A DNA stretch of 51,830 nt, from positions 1 through 51,830 of IMG/VR virus record IMGVR_UViG_3300033144_008177, one strand, 5' to 3'. This document shows positions 15,895 through 25,016 of the stretch, piece by piece (position 1 is the stretch's first letter; each line of letters begins with the position of its first letter). The DNA comes from a virus. Made by a program: the position numbers and the translations under genes. The notes under the pieces were generated by a model, which saw nothing but the letters and a program-made list of their open reading frames with translations, did no database searches and was not told the DNA's origin.

Positions 15895-15921
15895 TTTATA
15901 ATATTATCTTTCACTTTTCAA
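15895..15921 (-). promoter_or_regulatory. Phage-type promoter before the homing endonuclease
   Basis: On the minus strand TTGAAA (15921-15916), a 15-base spacer, TATAAA (15900-15895). It shares the TTGAAAAGTGAAA core and spacing with 14756-14782. Confidence 0.6.
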
Positions 15922-16045
15922 CTATTTTATAAATAAATATAAAATCTATTATGAAAAATTATAAAACATATATACAACTTTAACTAAAAGTTGTTATGCT
16001 TTTTTAAACGTATATACAAAAAAAGTATATACAACTATTTTATAA
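15922..16045. other. AT-rich intergenic segment
   Basis: No gene. It contains repeated TATAAAATAGTTG and GTATATAC elements and an inverted repeat CAACTTT/AAAGTTG around 15974-15993. It may be part of the promoter region for the endonuclease. Confidence 0.4.
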
Positions 16046-16079
16046 CAAAAAAGGTGAACCAATTTCTTGGCTCACCTTT
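16046..16079 (-). terminator. Terminator of the head-gene operon
   Basis: On the minus strand AAGGTGAGCCAA pairs with TTGGTTCACCTT (12 bp, one G-U pair) with a four-base loop, followed by a T run. It lies 30 bases after the major capsid gene and ends the structural transcript. Confidence 0.85.
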
Positions 16080-16109
16080 AATTTTATACTACTGCTATAA
16101 CCCCTTTGT

Positions 16110-16982
16110 TTAAGAGGCGTTAGCATCTTCCATATTAATACGAGAGATAGCATAATCGTTAATAACGACAATTCCTACCTCTTCATATATTACCCATCCT
16201 AATCTAAGTTTCTTAGGATCATCAGCTGGAAGAACTGTTATGTCCTGTCTGATTGGGAAAGCACCCACTGTCTCAGGCGAAGAAACAAGAAGGACTACAG
16301 TGCTGGTCATTCTTGAGCTAACATGTATGTCAGCTGTCCAAAGATGACCATAAAGACCAGTTGTGATGATTTCTCTCTGAGTTGCCTCATCGAAGAAATC
16401 CTTACCAAAAGTTCTAATGCTAGCATACTGGAAAGCATGAGTAACGATCTTAGCTGTAACTAGATCATGTTGCTCAATCTGCTTAAATGCTTCATTAAGA
16501 GCCTGGACTGTAAGAGTTCCATAGTTAGTAATTGTTTGTGCTGATTGACAAGCTGTCAAAAGAGCATTAAAAATATTACTATCTTCCTCTTTCTGGATAG
16601 CTTCTTTAGCTTTGATCTGTGCTCTGTCTACAATGTAGAATCTACGAGCCTTGATCTCACTAAGACGTACTGTTGGATTTGCTGCGATTTCAAAAGTAGG
16701 AACCAACACTTCCTCCCCTTCCTGAATTTGATCAGGTACAGCGCCACGACGAGAAATGATCCAAGCAATTGCTGCAACATCTCTCTCGTAACGAGCAAGA
16801 GCACCTTGAGGTAACTCATCAACCATGAGAAGCTTTCTTCCTACTGCCTGATACTCAAGTGACCTACGAATTGGCTCTACCATTGCCTGAGCAAGGGCAG
16901 TACGACCTTCGTCTGTTTCAAGAGCTTGCGCGATTATCATTTCTTTATCTTGATCTGAAAGACCTGTTTTATTAAGAGCCAT
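16110..16982 (-). CDS. Major capsid protein (probable HK97 fold)
   Basis: 290 residues, no cysteine-rich or catalytic motif, with a helical N-terminal arm (about residues 1-60), a conserved-looking IISRRGAVPDQIQEGEEVLV stretch, a central E-loop/spine region and a C-terminal domain (LRLGWVIYEEVGIVVINDY) like those of HK97-type phage capsid proteins. Its position directly after the prohead protease/scaffold and decoration genes, a strong ribosome site (AAGGAGAATATT) and the terminator just downstream fit a highly expressed capsid gene. Codon choice looks more GC-rich than in neighbours, as is common for abundant virion proteins. A minor capsid or vertex protein is the main alternative. Confidence 0.8.
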   Translation of the reverse strand: MALNKTGLSDQDKEMIIAQALETDEGRTALAQAMVEPIRRSLEYQAVGRKLLMVDELPQGALARYERDVAAIAWIISRRGAVPDQIQEGEEVLVPTFEIAANPTVRLSEIKARRFYIVDRAQIKAKEAIQKEEDSNIFNALLTACQSAQTITNYGTLTVQALNEAFKQIEQHDLVTAKIVTHAFQYASIRTFGKDFFDEATQREIITTGLYGHLWTADIHVSSRMTSTVVLLVSSPETVGAFPIRQDITVLPADDPKKLRLGWVIYEEVGIVVINDYAISRINMEDANAS

Positions 16983-17060
16983 AATATTCTCCTTATTTCT
17001 ATTTTTAGGTATCTCTTAAAATCCTAAAATATAGCTTTGTTAATATTTTTTTAACTAATA

Positions 17061-17603
17061 TTACATTCTCAAAATGAGTGAAATGTAATTACCAAGAGTA
17101 ATACTACCATCAGTAGTATCTGTTCCAGGAACTCCACTTGGATATGCTGTGGTAGAACTTGCTGCGATAGCAATAAAATCGTTAGCATTGTTACCAGCAG
17201 AACCTGCCCAGTAACCAACACCTGTACCAGCCTGCATCAAATTACCAGCAGTAACACCAGCTGGGGCATCGAACAAGTCAGTACTGACCCAGAATTTTCC
17301 GCCACCAGTGTAAACTGTAATTCTCTGTGATGCTGCTGTCTCATTGTAAAAGTCACTAACTCTATTCTCTGTCCAACGATTTGCTGCACCATTAGCACCA
17401 ATTACAACCTGTGCTGAGTAAGCTGTTGTTTGACCTTCAGCTGAGAGAAAAGAATCACCGGCAATACCGATAGCAGCTTCGCTTGTAGTTACAGCTGGGA
17501 CAACTAATCCTGCTGCAAATTCCACGCACATACCAGCTGTGATAGATGTTCCACCTACTGGATAATGATCAGCAACTACATGCTGTTCAACTATAATAGC
17601 CAT
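17061..17603 (-). CDS. Probable head decoration/stabilisation protein
   Basis: 180 residues, almost entirely small and beta-prone residues (Ala, Gly, Thr, Val, Ser) with one cysteine, no transmembrane segment and no catalytic motif. Placement immediately upstream of the major capsid gene matches the usual order protease-decoration-capsid in tailed phages. It begins MAIIVEQHVVADHYPVGGTS and has a good ribosome site (AGGAG). The capsid-surface role is inferred from order and composition. Confidence 0.6.
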   Translation of the reverse strand: MAIIVEQHVVADHYPVGGTSITAGMCVEFAAGLVVPAVTTSEAAIGIAGDSFLSAEGQTTAYSAQVVIGANGAANRWTENRVSDFYNETAASQRITVYTGGGKFWVSTDLFDAPAGVTAGNLMQAGTGVGYWAGSAGNNANDFIAIAASSTTAYPSGVPGTDTTDGSITLGNYISLILRM

Positions 17604-17623
17604 AATAATCTCCTATTTTTTAA

Positions 17624-20600
17624 TTATTTACTAAAAACTTTTCTTAATTGAGTTGTAGTATCATCACTTGCTATTTTATTCTGTTTTTCAAGAGTAAATA
17701 ATCCTTGCAACTTATCTGACAACTCTTCATTAGCATTTCTCATGCTACTATTCTCATTTATTTGCACGGCTTGAGATATACCGTCTGAAACAGTGTCAAG
17801 TCCTTTTTGACCAGCGAAAATCGCTTTTTCAAAATCTCTTATTTGAGCAGGCTTATAAGTTTTGAGTTCATTAACTTTACTCTGTAGCTCTGATGCATCT
17901 ATTTTATTAGCTGCTATCATTTTTCCAGCTACCCTATAAGCTTCGGACTCAGAATCGCTATTTGCGATTACTGTACCTTTATCTTTTGTTGTTTTTTCTG
18001 AATCTAATTCTTCTTTACCCATTTGGGCATTACCTGTGAACACTTCTGGTTGATCTGCTGGCTCTTTTGGAGCTGAACCAACTGTCTCACTTTCATGTCC
18101 GATAAGTGACTCAGTTGCTCCGCCTTCTACACTATTAGGTTCGTCAGCAGTGAACTTATCTTCTTTTCCTATTGTGCTTCCATCTCCAGCATCAATTGGC
18201 TGAATATCTGGATCATCCGCTACAGGCTTCTTTGGTTCCATTTTTTTAGCAATTCTATCTGCAAGAGCAGATAAACTGTCTTTAGAGGTTCCAAAACCCT
18301 TCATATGATAAAGATCATCATCTGTTGAAGCCAACTCTGTTTTACCTTGTCCATCGGTTCCACCAGTAAATCTATTATCTCCACCACCCAATCCAACTTC
18401 TTTCTCATGACCCATTGTAGCATCATCAGAAGGAACAACTGGAAGAGGTTTATCTTGTGGATTAAGATCACTTGGTTCTTGACCCATTGTAGCATTGTCT
18501 CTTGGTACACTTGGTTTTTGTGGAGTTCTAATGGTTTCACTTTCATGACCCATTTCACTTCCACCTTCACCAGCTGTATAAGTTCCTATATCGGGACTGT
18601 CTTGTGCTTTCTCTTGTGAAATTTCTTTTTCTCCCGCAGTTTTATTAATAGCTGCGATAACAGAAGAAAGATCCATTTGAGGCTTTCCAACTTGTCCAAT
18701 TGCTCCACTCATAATTAAGGCTTCCTTATAATCCATACCATCATTATCATTTACATTTCCAGCTTCTTTTTCAAAATCCTCTTTTTTTTCTGCAAAAGCT
18801 GATCCGCCACCTGTTGGTTCTCCATTAACTGTAATCTTAACAGATCCGCCCCCGCCATAAGAATCATCACAAGGCTCTCCAATACCGCCCATGCCTTCTG
18901 GTGTTTCGCTATCAAACATTGTCATATCTTTACCTTCTTCTATAGGGGCTTCTTCGCCTTCCACAGGCACTTCTCCACCTTCCATAGAATTCATATCTCC
19001 ACCATCTAAATCACCTGGCGCAACTTCTTCTATTGGAGCTTCATCACTTATTCCGCCTTCATCACCTATTCCGCCTTCATCACCTATTCCGCCTTCATCT
19101 ATTCCTTCTTCTCCGATTCCACCCGTTGCTTCATCCACTGCAGAACCAAGTTGTTCAGCAACATCTGATGGAAGCTCGATTGTTACAGTACCACCATCAA
19201 TGCCTTCATCAATATTTTCGAATGGATCTTCTTCTTCTCCCATTCCTATATCATCAACAGGTTCTCCCATAGAATCTTGCTCTTCATCAATAATCTGTGA
19301 TGTAACACTAAGTTGATCTGCAAAAATATAATCAGATTGAACCATGGCAGATTTCAATGTTGTACAAATTACTGCTGATTCTCTTAATGAATAACCATTT
19401 CTAACTTGATCTGTAATACACTCTTCATCTCCATCACAATCTGACCAAATCGAAGCAACTTTTGTTGCTAATTTAGTAGTATAAACATCAGCCTTTTTAA
19501 GTCTATTACATACAGACTCAGCAAGATTTTCACCTTCATCTGGTCCGCTCAAACAGATAGCATCTTTTCCAAATCTACGTGCTAATTTCTCAATACAAGA
19601 TTCGACTGGGAATTTATCTCCATAGTTGCCATAAGCAAGTTTATAATCTTCTACTACTGAACCTTCTTTAGCAGCAACTTTCATCAGTGCTCCAGACTTA
19701 TTCATTTTTACAATAATATCAACTTTATCTTTAAGCTCTAACTCATTAAATTTAGCTTCTGTAAGTTCTACAGAAGAAAGAGCTTTAATAAATCTTTGTT
19801 TTGCTCTCGAACAAGATGGGCATTCTACTCCAGCGACTTTTGGTTTCCATTCCCACTGTGCATAGGCCTTGTTGCCATCTTTAGAAACAATGCAAGAAAC
19901 TTTATATTTTGTACCAGTGTCTAAACATACATACTGCTCATCATCCATTTTAAGAGTATTTATAGTTCCAGTTATTGGACTGACTGATCCAAGTATAATA
20001 TTTTGACTTCCAATTTTCTTAAGTGCTTCTGGAAGTAAACGAGTATAAGCAGCCATAGCTGGCATTCCAGCTTCTCCTGCCATTCCTCCACCCATACCTG
20101 GCTCTTCTGCTCCAAGCTCTGGCTCTTCAGTAGGCATTTCAAAACCTTCTCCCTCTCCAAGTCCACCAAGCTCTTCAGCCTCATCACCAGTAGGAGTTAC
20201 ACCTTCCCACTTAGTAACATTAACTTCAACTTTATATGTCATTTCTGAACCACAGTTATTACATTTTCCTTTTCCAGAAATGATATCAACATCATCACTT
20301 CCACAAACTGGGCAAATAGATCCTGGAGGTTTTGCCTCAAGATTTTCTTCATCGAAGCCACCCTCTTCATCCGCCATTGGATCTTCTGTGAAATTCTCCA
20401 TTGGAGGAACTTCTGCTCCAGGCGATCCTGGTAATGCTGCTCCTGCTCCAGGTGCTTGTGCTGCTCCACCTTGACCACCCATTTCTCCACCCATCATTTG
20501 AGCTTGTTTAATCTCAGACTTTGCTGCTGCTATAGGGTTCATTGAAGGTCTATTCTGATCTTGTCCTTGACCCATTCCCATTCCTGCTTGATCTCCACCT

Positions 20601-23600
20601 TCCATAGGTTTCATATCATTTGTTTCTTCACCGTTATTATCAGCTTCGATATCTTCAACTGGTCCTTCAATAATATCTCCTATATCATCAGGACAAACAG
20701 TTTCTTCTGCTCCTTCTTGGATATCAATAAGCAGTTCTCCACCATCACCAACTTCTATCTTAATAATAGCAGAAGCGTCTACACCGTCATCGTCAATCAT
20801 TTCTTGTGCGAGTTTTTTAACTCCTGCTAAGAAAGCAACTTTATCTGTAATAGGGGCATCAACATCACTTACAGATGCTCTGATCTGATATTTGCCATCT
20901 TCTGGTCTATCCATTATTTTAAGAGCTTTATCAAAACCATCTGCTTTAGACATAATAGTTTTAGTACTATCATCTTCCATTCTTTTAGCAACTTTTTCTT
21001 GTACTTTCTTATATGCTGTTTTGTTATTTGTAGCATGATAAATAGAATCAAAAAGATCTTCTGCTCTCATGGCAAACTGACCATTGTCAGAAGCTGCCAA
21101 TATAAGAGCATCTATTCCTGAGATTTTATTATGAGTAGCTGCTGTCTTGCAGAAATAAGCTATATTTTGAGTTAACGCTTCTTTGTCATCTGCCTTTTGA
21201 GGAAGAGAATTAACAACAGCCAAAAAAGCTGCTTTATCTTTTGTAGCACTATCGTCATTAATAATAGTAGCTGCCTTCACTATCTCATTAGGAGATTTTT
21301 TATATTTAACAACAGCATCAACAATTGTATTAATTGCTGTTTTCATAAGAGATACGGAATAATCTGAACTAGCCCATCTCTTAAGTCCATCAGTCATAGT
21401 CATATTTCTAAGTTGATCTTCAGTAATAGTTTCAACATTACCAATAAATTTATGTTTACTAAGAAGGTCTCTTATTTGAGCTTGAGTTATAGATTCAGTA
21501 TAATCTTCTGGCAAATCACCAGCAATATCTCGGCTAAAATCATCCCATTGTTTTTCTGTAATAACATCTGGGTATTCAACAAAATGAGTTATAGCACTAC
21601 CCAGAGCACTTTCTGATTTAAGTTGATCTTCGGTAGTTGTCTCATATGTTCCAAGTCGAACTTGAGGACTATCACTAGTAGTATCGTTAGATTGCTCTGT
21701 TCCGCCAATCTGTTCTTTACTTTCAGTAATACTTTCATAAACGGTTTCTGTTCTGGGGTGAAGATTTTCCTGTTTCTTCTCCAATTGCTTCTCCGTAATC
21801 ACTTCTAGATTTTCAGTTCCCGCTGCTGTTTTTGTGGTTTTATCAGTAGCCATAATTGCTCCTATTTCATTATTATTTTGTTTTTCTTGTATTTTATGCA
21901 CTCTTTGCTTCAAAGACGATACCTTATTACTTACATTTTCACTTATTTTAGAAAAATCCTCTTTTTTATTTGAAGATTTCTGAGGAAGAGTTACATTTCC
22001 TAGCCCTCCAAGGTCCTCTTGGGAGCTAGATCCACCTCCTGGAGCAACCATTTGCGGCTCAGGGGTTTGTACTGGTTCTGGGAATGGTGCTGGCACTTCA
22101 GTCTCTTCACCTGCCGTTACTGGTGGAGATGGCAACGCTGCATAGCCCATCTCAACAAGCTCATCTAAAATTCCCTGAACATCTGCCATAGCCTTAACTA
22201 GATCAGAAACATATTCCATTGAAACATTATCTTTTTGTTTCAACATACTTTTAACAACCATTTCCATCTCATTCATGCTACTCTTAAGAGAGTTAATTTC
22301 ATTAACCCCTCCTAATTTCTCAATAGCTTTAGCAGTTGCTGATTCTTTAGTAAATTCGCTACTAGCGTCTTTAACTAATCTATTTATAACTTTAGAAAAC
22401 TCAGCAACCTTTTTCTGAAGCTCTGGAACATGAAGAACACAAGTAACCCCGCACTCATGACATGCTGGGTTGACAACAAATGAATTTTCAATAAATTTCA
22501 ATCCATAATTATGTTCATAAATCATCTGTTCTGCATGTTTTATACTTTTACTTTCTTCTTTCTCACATCCACACAATGGGCATTTTTCATCTGTATCTGT
22601 TTTGCTCTGATGATAAGAACAGTTTATACTGCCATTATATTTTCTATTTTTTCTATTAGAAACGTGAGTACAATACTCATCTGATGTATTTGCCATATTG
22701 TGACAAACTGAACAGAGGCTATATTCTACAGAACAATTTTTTACAACAACACCTTCTACGATATAAGAATGATCTTCCTCTACTTCTATATTGTAAACAG
22801 GTTCTGTATTATATTCTTTCTCAATTTTTTTAATAGGCATTACAATATAATCATCTGCTTGCCTAAACCAAGAATCTCTATATTCTCCCTCTACTATTCT
22901 ATCAATACCTAATACTTCGTTTAATTTTTGAGATTCCTTACACCCAAAAACTAAAATCCAATATGGTTTTTTCCCATTTTTTATCGCTCTTTCTTTTATA
23001 TATTCAGTCGTCGAATATATCCCTAATCTAGATGTAATAAATTTCATTTGATTATGTAGGGTCTCAGAACAAGTTGTCCCACTAATATTTTGATATAATT
23101 TTCCATTCTGAGCATAAATATTTCTACAAGTTCCATCTCCATTTATCCACGCAGCTAAAATATGTTTTTGAATTTCTGGATCCCAAAATAAACATTTTTT
23201 ATTTAATGTTTTTGTATGAGAATATTCCCCACAATAATTAAAGAACCACTGAGCGACATCTCTACCATATAAACGGATCATAAGAATATCTCTATCGGGT
23301 CTTTCTTGTATTTTTGGTTCTAATGTCCCATCAAAGACTTTTCTTAATAAACCTATAACTTCTTTTCCTAAAGTATCTTTTTCTTTTGATAAACAAAAAT
23401 TAAATTCTACAGCAACTCTATTACCCTTATATTTAAGATAACTACCTTCTGCTAAAAAATAACCTATTAACCTCGCTTTGTCAGATGTAGCATCGGAATC
23501 TTCAACAATTTCTTTAGAAATGGGAAAAGAAACCATATCTCCTTCTTTGAGGTCTTCTGATTTTTTCCATTCAAAATCGAACTGATCTAATTCACCATTT

Positions 23601-24409
23601 TTTAAAGCAATTTTATATTCTTCTTGTTGGTAAACTCCTCCCTTAGTCCTTCTTCTATATCTATTTCTCATAGACTTAGGAACACCGATATCTTGTCCTG
23701 TAATATAACATTTAGTTTGTTCTTGTAGGACATAAAATGGATGTTCTTTTGTAGCACAAATCTCATTAGACAAACCTTCAACTTTTATTTTATAAATCAA
23801 ATCATTAGTTTTGTCTTCATGTCTTTGAAGATTTTTAACTTTTCTCACTCTGCCCTTATGAGTTATAACTTCATCACCTTTTTTAATATCGTATATATAC
23901 TTATAACTAGAATCTGCCATTAAGACCCTATTATGCCCCAAAAAACACCCCATACTAGTTCCTGATATATATCCCTCTTCTATTCCTCTTGCCAATTTTG
24001 GATAAGCTACTTTATCTACTCTACCGATAATATAGATACCACCTTCTTCTTTATCATACCAAGAATGGACACACTCCCCTCTTGATTTTTCAACATCATC
24101 ATTTTGGTGATTAGTAAAGAGTGGTACTCCAACAAAGGTAGGAGCAGCTTTCTTTAATTGAGTCGCATCAAATGCATCTCCATTATCATTTGGCTCATCT
24201 TTCTTAATTGCAAAGATTTTTATATACAAATGATCTGGGTGTTTAGATGTAGCTTCTTTTAAATCAAATCCACCTAAGTCTTCACTATTAGAAGTTTTAG
24301 ATGCTGTTTTAATTTTGTTAGGTAGATTATAGATTTCCCAACCTTTCGGCTTATTTAAAGCTTCTACTGAGCATCGATATGAAAATGTTGCTATTTTATG
24401 TATTGCCAT
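17624..24409 (-). CDS. Giant prohead protease/scaffold polyprotein with intein
   Basis: 2261 residues. Residues 60-154 and 559-680 (the exteins) form a phage prohead protease: NDNGDAF, VPLFTNHQN and YISGTSMG-CSVEYSLC, with His101 and Ser152 as likely catalytic residues, then cysteine-rich zinc sites (CSVC, CPLCGC, CHECG). An intein fills residues 155-558. After a linker come repeated I-T-E-x-Q-L motifs (about 866-1001), a helical region, another zinc ribbon (CPVCG, CNNCG near 1365-1390) and a long acidic, glycine-rich tail with GGIGDE repeats and repeated M-G-H/Q/K-E motifs (about 1948-2133). Protease fused to an acidic, coiled tail suggests one chain that is both scaffold core and maturation enzyme. 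It sits between the portal cluster and the decoration and capsid genes. Confidence 0.82.
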   Translation of the reverse strand: MAIHKIATFSYRCSVEALNKPKGWEIYNLPNKIKTASKTSNSEDLGGFDLKEATSKHPDHLYIKIFAIKKDEPNDNGDAFDATQLKKAAPTFVGVPLFTNHQNDDVEKSRGECVHSWYDKEEGGIYIIGRVDKVAYPKLARGIEEGYISGTSMGCFLGHNRVLMADSSYKYIYDIKKGDEVITHKGRVRKVKNLQRHEDKTNDLIYKIKVEGLSNEICATKEHPFYVLQEQTKCYITGQDIGVPKSMRNRYRRRTKGGVYQQEEYKIALKNGELDQFDFEWKKSEDLKEGDMVSFPISKEIVEDSDATSDKARLIGYFLAEGSYLKYKGNRVAVEFNFCLSKEKDTLGKEVIGLLRKVFDGTLEPKIQERPDRDILMIRLYGRDVAQWFFNYCGEYSHTKTLNKKCLFWDPEIQKHILAAWINGDGTCRNIYAQNGKLYQNISGTTCSETLHNQMKFITSRLGIYSTTEYIKERAIKNGKKPYWILVFGCKESQKLNEVLGIDRIVEGEYRDSWFRQADDYIVMPIKKIEKEYNTEPVYNIEVEEDHSYIVEGVVVKNCSVEYSLCSVCHNMANTSDEYCTHVSNRKNRKYNGSINCSYHQSKTDTDEKCPLCGCEKEESKSIKHAEQMIYEHNYGLKFIENSFVVNPACHECGVTCVLHVPELQKKVAEFSKVINRLVKDASSEFTKESATAKAIEKLGGVNEINSLKSSMNEMEMVVKSMLKQKDNVSMEYVSDLVKAMADVQGILDELVEMGYAALPSPPVTAGEETEVPAPFPEPVQTPEPQMVAPGGGSSSQEDLGGLGNVTLPQKSSNKKEDFSKISENVSNKVSSLKQRVHKIQEKQNNNEIGAIMATDKTTKTAAGTENLEVITEKQLEKKQENLHPRTETVYESITESKEQIGGTEQSNDTTSDSPQVRLGTYETTTEDQLKSESALGSAITHFVEYPDVITEKQWDDFSRDIAGDLPEDYTESITQAQIRDLLSKHKFIGNVETITEDQLRNMTMTDGLKRWASSDYSVSLMKTAINTIVDAVVKYKKSPNEIVKAATIINDDSATKDKAAFLAVVNSLPQKADDKEALTQNIAYFCKTAATHNKISGIDALILAASDNGQFAMRAEDLFDSIYHATNNKTAYKKVQEKVAKRMEDDSTKTIMSKADGFDKALKIMDRPEDGKYQIRASVSDVDAPITDKVAFLAGVKKLAQEMIDDDGVDASAIIKIEVGDGGELLIDIQEGAEETVCPDDIGDIIEGPVEDIEADNNGEETNDMKPMEGGDQAGMGMGQGQDQNRPSMNPIAAAKSEIKQAQMMGGEMGGQGGAAQAPGAGAALPGSPGAEVPPMENFTEDPMADEEGGFDEENLEAKPPGSICPVCGSDDVDIISGKGKCNNCGSEMTYKVEVNVTKWEGVTPTGDEAEELGGLGEGEGFEMPTEEPELGAEEPGMGGGMAGEAGMPAMAAYTRLLPEALKKIGSQNIILGSVSPITGTINTLKMDDEQYVCLDTGTKYKVSCIVSKDGNKAYAQWEWKPKVAGVECPSCSRAKQRFIKALSSVELTEAKFNELELKDKVDIIVKMNKSGALMKVAAKEGSVVEDYKLAYGNYGDKFPVESCIEKLARRFGKDAICLSGPDEGENLAESVCNRLKKADVYTTKLATKVASIWSDCDGDEECITDQVRNGYSLRESAVICTTLKSAMVQSDYIFADQLSVTSQIIDEEQDSMGEPVDDIGMGEEEDPFENIDEGIDGGTVTIELPSDVAEQLGSAVDEATGGIGEEGIDEGGIGDEGGIGDEGGISDEAPIEEVAPGDLDGGDMNSMEGGEVPVEGEEAPIEEGKDMTMFDSETPEGMGGIGEPCDDSYGGGGSVKITVNGEPTGGGSAFAEKKEDFEKEAGNVNDNDGMDYKEALIMSGAIGQVGKPQMDLSSVIAAINKTAGEKEISQEKAQDSPDIGTYTAGEGGSEMGHESETIRTPQKPSVPRDNATMGQEPSDLNPQDKPLPVVPSDDATMGHEKEVGLGGGDNRFTGGTDGQGKTELASTDDDLYHMKGFGTSKDSLSALADRIAKKMEPKKPVADDPDIQPIDAGDGSTIGKEDKFTADEPNSVEGGATESLIGHESETVGSAPKEPADQPEVFTGNAQMGKEELDSEKTTKDKGTVIANSDSESEAYRVAGKMIAANKIDASELQSKVNELKTYKPAQIRDFEKAIFAGQKGLDTVSDGISQAVQINENSSMRNANEELSDKLQGLFTLEKQNKIASDDTTTQLRKVFSK
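18009..18565 (-). repeat. Repeated M/I-G-H/Q/K-E motif region
   Basis: In the acidic tail of the scaffold polyprotein, SEMGHES, ATMGQEP, ATMGHEK, STIGKED, SLIGHES and AQMGKEE recur at intervals of roughly 20 to 60 residues. They may be capsid contact points or cleavage sites for the fused protease. Confidence 0.6.
19047..19100 (-). repeat. 18-bp tandem repeats (GGIGDE)
   Basis: Three consecutive 18-base copies encode GGIGDE-GGIGDE-GGISDE in the acidic part of the scaffold polyprotein. Confidence 0.75.
22736..23947 (-). mobile_element. Intein with LAGLIDADG endonuclease in the prohead protease
   Basis: 404 codons in frame. It starts at Cys155 (CFLGHNRVLMADSSYKYIYD, block A) and ends EGVVVKN before Cys559 of the C-extein. 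A Hint block (KEHPFYVL) and two endonuclease motifs (LIGYFLAEGS, LAAWINGDGT) are visible. The insertion is directly after S-M-G, next to the presumed catalytic serine, so the protease should be inactive until splicing. The penultimate residue is Lys where most inteins have His. Confidence 0.9.
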
Positions 24410-24433
24410 TTTATTTTCCTTATCAAATTATTT

Positions 24434-24781
24434 TTAAAAAGCTCCAAGTGTAGCATCTCCAAGTTCAGGATAATCTGTGGTAGGCGTAGAATCTCTCATT
24501 GGTTTTGTATGGAGACTTGGAATTTTTTCTAATCTTTTATCTTGCTCTTCGGGAGAATATCCTCTTCTAGTTAATTCTGCTCTATAAACAGATGCTTGGT
24601 CGTAATATTTTCCCTCATTAGCACTAGGGGTTTTAATAGCTTCAATAGCATCACTTAAAGCATTAAACAAAGAATCTGTATCTGTTACTTTTGCTTTTGC
24701 TCTTTCTTTAGTAAAATCAACGGTATAAGGATCATATCCTTCAAATGTATTAGCATATTTTGCTGTTCTTATAATTTTCAC
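24434..24781 (-). CDS. Small protein with shared MKII-type N-terminus
   Basis: 115 residues from a GTG start at 24781, preceded by GGGGAGG seven bases upstream, inside the stop of the zinc-ribbon gene before it (TAGTG overlap). An upstream ATG in frame has no good ribosome site. The N-terminus MKIIRTAKYANTFEGY matches the MKII-T-K-Y family seen in four other genes here. The remainder is charged and helical, with no known motif. Its location between portal and protease genes suggests an internal head protein. Confidence 0.7.
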   Translation of the reverse strand: MKIIRTAKYANTFEGYDPYTVDFTKERAKAKVTDTDSLFNALSDAIEAIKTPSANEGKYYDQASVYRAELTRRGYSPEEQDKRLEKIPSLHTKPMRDSTPTTDYPELGDATLGAF

Positions 24782-24951
24782 TATAATTCCTCCCCACAGC
24801 GAGAGCAGTATTTGGAATTTCCAATAACAATCATTTTTCCGCAGCAAGGACAAAAAGCTGTTTTTATATCTTTAATAGCTTCTTTTACTTGCTCAGTTCT
24901 CACACCAAAAGTATAATTTTTATTATCTTTTTGTCCACATTTAAGTATCAT
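24781..24951 (-). CDS. Small double-CxxC zinc-ribbon protein
   Basis: A 56-residue protein with CPCCGK and CSRCGEEL near the C-terminus, a classic four-cysteine zinc ribbon, plus one N-terminal Cys. GGAG lies before the ATG at 24951 and the stop overlaps the next gene's start. Zinc ribbons recur in this head cluster (portal, scaffold, 28820-29299), so it probably works in protein or nucleic-acid contacts during head assembly. Confidence 0.75.
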   Translation of the reverse strand: MILKCGQKDNKNYTFGVRTEQVKEAIKDIKTAFCPCCGKMIVIGNSKYCSRCGEEL

Positions 24952-25016
24952 GATATATCTCCAAAAACACTATCTTTTTATATTCAGAATAGGGATAAAA
25001 AATCCTCTATTTATAT

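Noticed and set aside
4367-16109. cas1, cas2, cas4 or cas6 near the array
   Set aside because: Every gene-size frame around the locus was examined and none shows their motifs; they may lie elsewhere in the genome.
14779-17060. Intron in the capsid gene associated with the homing endonuclease
   Set aside because: The capsid gene is uninterrupted and ends before a terminator; the endonuclease has its own promoter.
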